64,000 bases of DNA, taken from Cryptomeria japonica (Eukaryota; Streptophyta; Pinopsida; Cupressales; Cupressaceae). Location: positions 158,583,954 through 158,647,953 of the forward strand of contig NC_081405.1 in assembly GCF_030272615.1 (NCBI RefSeq), given 5' to 3'. The notes below the pieces were generated by a model. It worked only from the letters and a program-made list of their open reading frames with translations, had not been told where the DNA came from and ran no database searches. A program made the position numbers and the translations under genes. Below are positions 60,407 through 64,000 of this stretch, piece by piece; position 1 is the first letter of the stretch, and the number at the start of each line of letters is the position of its first letter.

Positions 60407-62385
60407 GGTCGGCCTTCTCTCAGCTCTAAAATCAAACGATAACTTGGCAATCTGAATGCAAGAACTAGAAACTGGCTTGGGTGGATTGGAACATCCACAA
60501 CTAGGTACTTTTATAGCTTTATTTTGTCCCTTCGCATCTTATAAAGTTGTTCGAGTTAAAGTTCCAACTGTAAATCACCTTTTCACCTCATGACCCGATT
60601 GTTGAATTCTCGGTAGCTGAAGGTCGGGAAAGACATAGAGATCCGCTAAATTTTCGGTTGTCAAATCCTAACAATCAATGTCTTCACTGTCGATACTCTT
60701 TCAAGTGTAAGAATCTACAGTGTATGGATTGTCAAAAGTTGGTGGTGAGTACCATGACTAATTAGAATTATCAGCATCAGACTTGTCTAATAAGCTTAGA
60801 TACCATTTAATGAAGTTCAACTAAACTCTTCATGGAAAAAGAGCATTTTGGTGAAATTGTCATGATCTTTTTCATATGATCATCTAGTTTATTTTCCTGG
60901 TTTAGGAGATATGTAGATTCGCTAAATGCTTGACTCATTAAATTGCAATTAATGTTAGATCTTATATTAAAAAAAAAAATTAATTTTTTTTTATGCTTTT
61001 TCAAGAATAGGACTTCAGGATTTATAGATTGTAAAAATCCATTCTATTTTGAGTGAAGGTGGTGAGTACCATGAGTAACTGAATGATTCACAAAAGTCTT
61101 CCCTAATAGTAAGCTTGCAAACCAGCTAATGCAATACAACTAAACTCTTGTTAGAAAAAGATCTCATTTTGGAGAAAATGGCATGAGGTTTTTCATATGA
61201 CCATCTAATTTGATTATCTTACTTTGTTTTTCACTTTGATCTTAAAAAATATGAAGTGGTTATACTTGCACATCATCATGTCTAGACTTCCACCTTCTAA
61301 TCCAAATTTTAATTTCTATTATGTTACAATGGAAGGAATTTATAGCTACATGACACATTTTTTCATTATTAATTATTTATTTTTCATAATGTATAGAATG
61401 ATTTTTTTTACATAATTTTTAGCACACAATAATACCACATTGTGAACATTATGTGTAGTAAAATAGGGACATGGAAATTATTATTTTTATGAGACATGCA
61501 TTTGCATTGTACATGTATTCATACTGGATTTGATCATTTATTTATTTGATAACACTAGCTTCATTAAAATTGTTGATAGATCCACAAATGATTGTAGGCC
61601 TTTGATGCAATTGTGGGAGTGAATGATGTAACTATTCTAATTAGTTAAATTCTTGAATTAAACTTTTGAGTCTACATCATGCTTCTTCAAATGATCTTCT
61701 TTTAAAGTTTGTCTCCTCTATGCCTAAGACATTCATTTCATTTATTTCCACTATTTCTCTGGATAATTTGAATAATTTAATCCTTAAGAGATAAATAATA
61801 ATCACATTTTGAATACCTACCTGGTATTTAAAATATCCTTGCCATTACTTGTTCAATTTTTATGAGAGTGTGTATTAGAATGGATAAATAGACATATTCA
61901 TAGCTATCTTGTAGCTACTTTTAAGGTGAGCTCGTGTGTTTTTTTCTAATTTCTGAGTAGAGGGTTTTGGAGGAGGTTAGATCATCTATCTTTTATCTTA
62001 TAATATGGAACATGAAGGGATAAATGATCACTATTTTTTAAAGTTACCTTTAACTTATTGTTTTGAGGTTTATTTATTTTAATTTTAGTGATTTTAATTT
62101 TTGATTTGATATATAGAAACACTCCTACAATTTGACATAATTATTGTCCTCATTTGAGATATGTGTGCTTGTGTTGTGTTATTTCACCATATAGCTTATC
62201 ATTCTTATCTTTTCTCTATATGTATTCTATCTCATTACAAAGTTGTTAGTATTGGAATTATAAATTATAAAGTTGGAGAATAATTTCTTCACAAAGGAAG
62301 ATGTGTTGCTCTATGTGTGTGTTCTTGTTGTGTGTATGTATGTATGTATATATGTGTGTGTGTGTGTATGTATGTAGCATGTGCA

Positions 62386-62402
<17 letters not shown>

Positions 62403-62476
<74 letters not shown>
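62403..62476. repeat. (AG)37 microsatellite
   Basis: Seventy-four uninterrupted bases of AG follow GT/GTAT and AC runs at 62,330-62,402. It occupies the site of the GTAT tract in copy 1. Confidence 0.97.
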
Positions 62477-62482
<6 letters not shown>

Positions 62483-64000
62483 ATGGTATCAAGAATTTTT
62501 TAATTACTAAAGTCAAGATGGTTTCCAAAAAGTCCAACGAATCCTATGTATACCTCTAAACTTATGCTTCAAAAAAATATTGAATGTTTTTCTTATAGTT
62601 TTAAAAAAAAGAAAACACATTTTTTACAAAAAAGAAAATAATCAAAGAGAACTCAAAAAATACAATGAAATGGAGATAAAAAGGAAAAAAATTCTTTGGA
62701 TAGTTTATAATTGTAGGTTCAAAAATAACAAAATAACTCTACCATTCAAATTGATCTAAAGGAAACAATTTTTTTTAAAAATAAAATTAACTAATGAAAT
62801 TTTTAAAATTAACCAAACCATAAACATAGCCAAAATTTTCTCAACATACTCTTATTTTCTCATCAAGAAATAAAGAAGTTTATTGTGTAAAATCTTCACA
62901 TTTATATATACAAGATAAATTTCTTTAATTGAAACAAAAATTTTCAATTGGTAGCATAAAAGAATGATCATAAATTAAATGCAAACCTCACACTTTTACT
63001 AGATAATTTCTAAATAACAAAATTATAATTTCTACTAGTTTTGGTGTTAGTGGAAAATATTTATTTTGTAGTTATTCAAATGGTTTTGGAGCTTCGCCAA
63101 TTTTTGTCTAAGGGAGTTCACACTCTCTTACAAGGTAATGAGTATTGATATAATTAGATTTAAATTCACAATTTCTTGAAACAAGTATATCACTTGATAC
63201 TAAAGGATATTACATAAGTAATGGAGAAATTTTTTTGTTAACTAAAAGTTTATTCTCATATTGTGTTTCTTGTTCATTGTGTTTGAATTACTAAATTAGA
63301 TAATTATTCCTTGCATTACTCATTTGTGGTCCCTTTTAATTGGTATCCTCCTAATTCTTTTTTGGTATGTATTTATTTCTAAACTAAATTTTTAGTTTTT
63401 ACTTTTCTCGATGCAAAGGTTTTGGCCTTGATTGCTATAGGATTTTTAGATTAAAAAAGCCATGTTTAAGAATATATATACTCTTTTATTATGTCAAAAC
63501 CTTCATTTAATAGATAAAAATGGTTGATAATGAGATCTAACATATTATAATAGAAAATATGTATTCTAATATTCCACAAAAAAATTGAAAAAAATTATTA
63601 TTTTTGTTATCACAAAAAATGGTACTACTATCCAAATTCCAAGAAAAGGTTAAAATAGATCATGTTTTAAAACAATCAATTGAAATCATCCCTAAAATCA
63701 GCTACCACAACACAACTTAGACTCCACTTAAATATATATAAATTTGTACAAAGATTAATATTTAGAAAGATATAGAAGTAGATGATGGGGAATGTGCTCT
63801 AGTTTTAAACCTATTGATTGTAGTTTAAAAGAACCTTTAAGAAAATAGTTTTGAAAAAAACATTATAGATAATACTATTCTCAATGTAATATTGTATACT
63901 CACTAAAATATCTTCTCAACCAATTTATTATTTTATTTTAAAGTATTTCTAAAAATTTCAGATTAATGAAAGAGGTTAAGGATGAGATATTTGGATTTAC

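Larger units (their letters stand above)
60201..64000. repeat. 5.67-kb tandem duplication, copy 2 (cut by window end)
   Basis: It starts inside the CYP74 coding sequence and continues past the window. It includes the truncated CYP74 start, a promoter copy, the internal repeat and the microsatellite site. No other gene is seen in 60,407-64,000. Confidence 0.9.

Noticed and set aside
62289-62559. Arg/Glu and Ser/Leu repeat frames
   Set aside because: Translations of the (AG)37 tract in each direction.

Overview
The window looks like nuclear DNA from a seed plant, most likely a conifer or other gymnosperm. It is AT-rich, with two host enzyme genes separated by tens of kilobases of layered repeats. 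There are plant-type introns, a cytosolic-type plant lipoxygenase, an intronless CYP74 gene, a Tat-type Ty3/gypsy element, LINEs and large satellite arrays. The conifer assignment is inferred from this style and from the CYP74 sequence; I could not search a database.

Layout: 1-7.2 kb is AT-rich sequence with no gene I can support. 7.55-11.05 kb (+) is an apparently intact nine-exon lipoxygenase gene (881 codons) with a TATA box, a G-box and a poly(A) signal. 11.4-14.1 kb holds two small tandem duplications and a LINE 3' fragment. 14.4-30.6 kb is one large LTR retrotransposon of the Ty3/gypsy Tat group, coding on the minus strand. Its LTRs are 1414 bp each and about 1% diverged. It sits inside an AT-only repeat array. 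31.1-33.4 kb is a decayed multi-exon gene of unknown family. 33.8-35.7 kb is a satellite of about 358 bp (five copies and a partial). 37.2-43.5 kb is a 6.3 kb satellite of 20-bp monomers in both orientations, so closely dyad-symmetric that the same peptide can be read from both strands; a CT tract follows. 46-50.8 kb is a degenerate LINE, and 51.3-52.4 kb a Ty1/copia-type solo LTR.

53.3-54.7 kb (-) is an intact, intronless 474-codon CYP74 gene (allene oxide synthase-like). From inside this gene rightwards, a 5.67 kb segment is duplicated in tandem (54,530-60,200 and 60,201 to the window end). The second copy keeps the promoter and the first 69 codons only.

The two host genes could act in series: lipoxygenase makes fatty acid hydroperoxides, and CYP74 enzymes convert them to allene oxides, aldehydes or divinyl ethers. 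Neither predicted protein shows an obvious plastid transit peptide. The main unexplained structures are the palindromic satellite, a GATATC-centred palindrome that recurs at about 14.33, 31.1 and 43.78 kb (possibly marking a larger composite element), and the CYP74 duplication.
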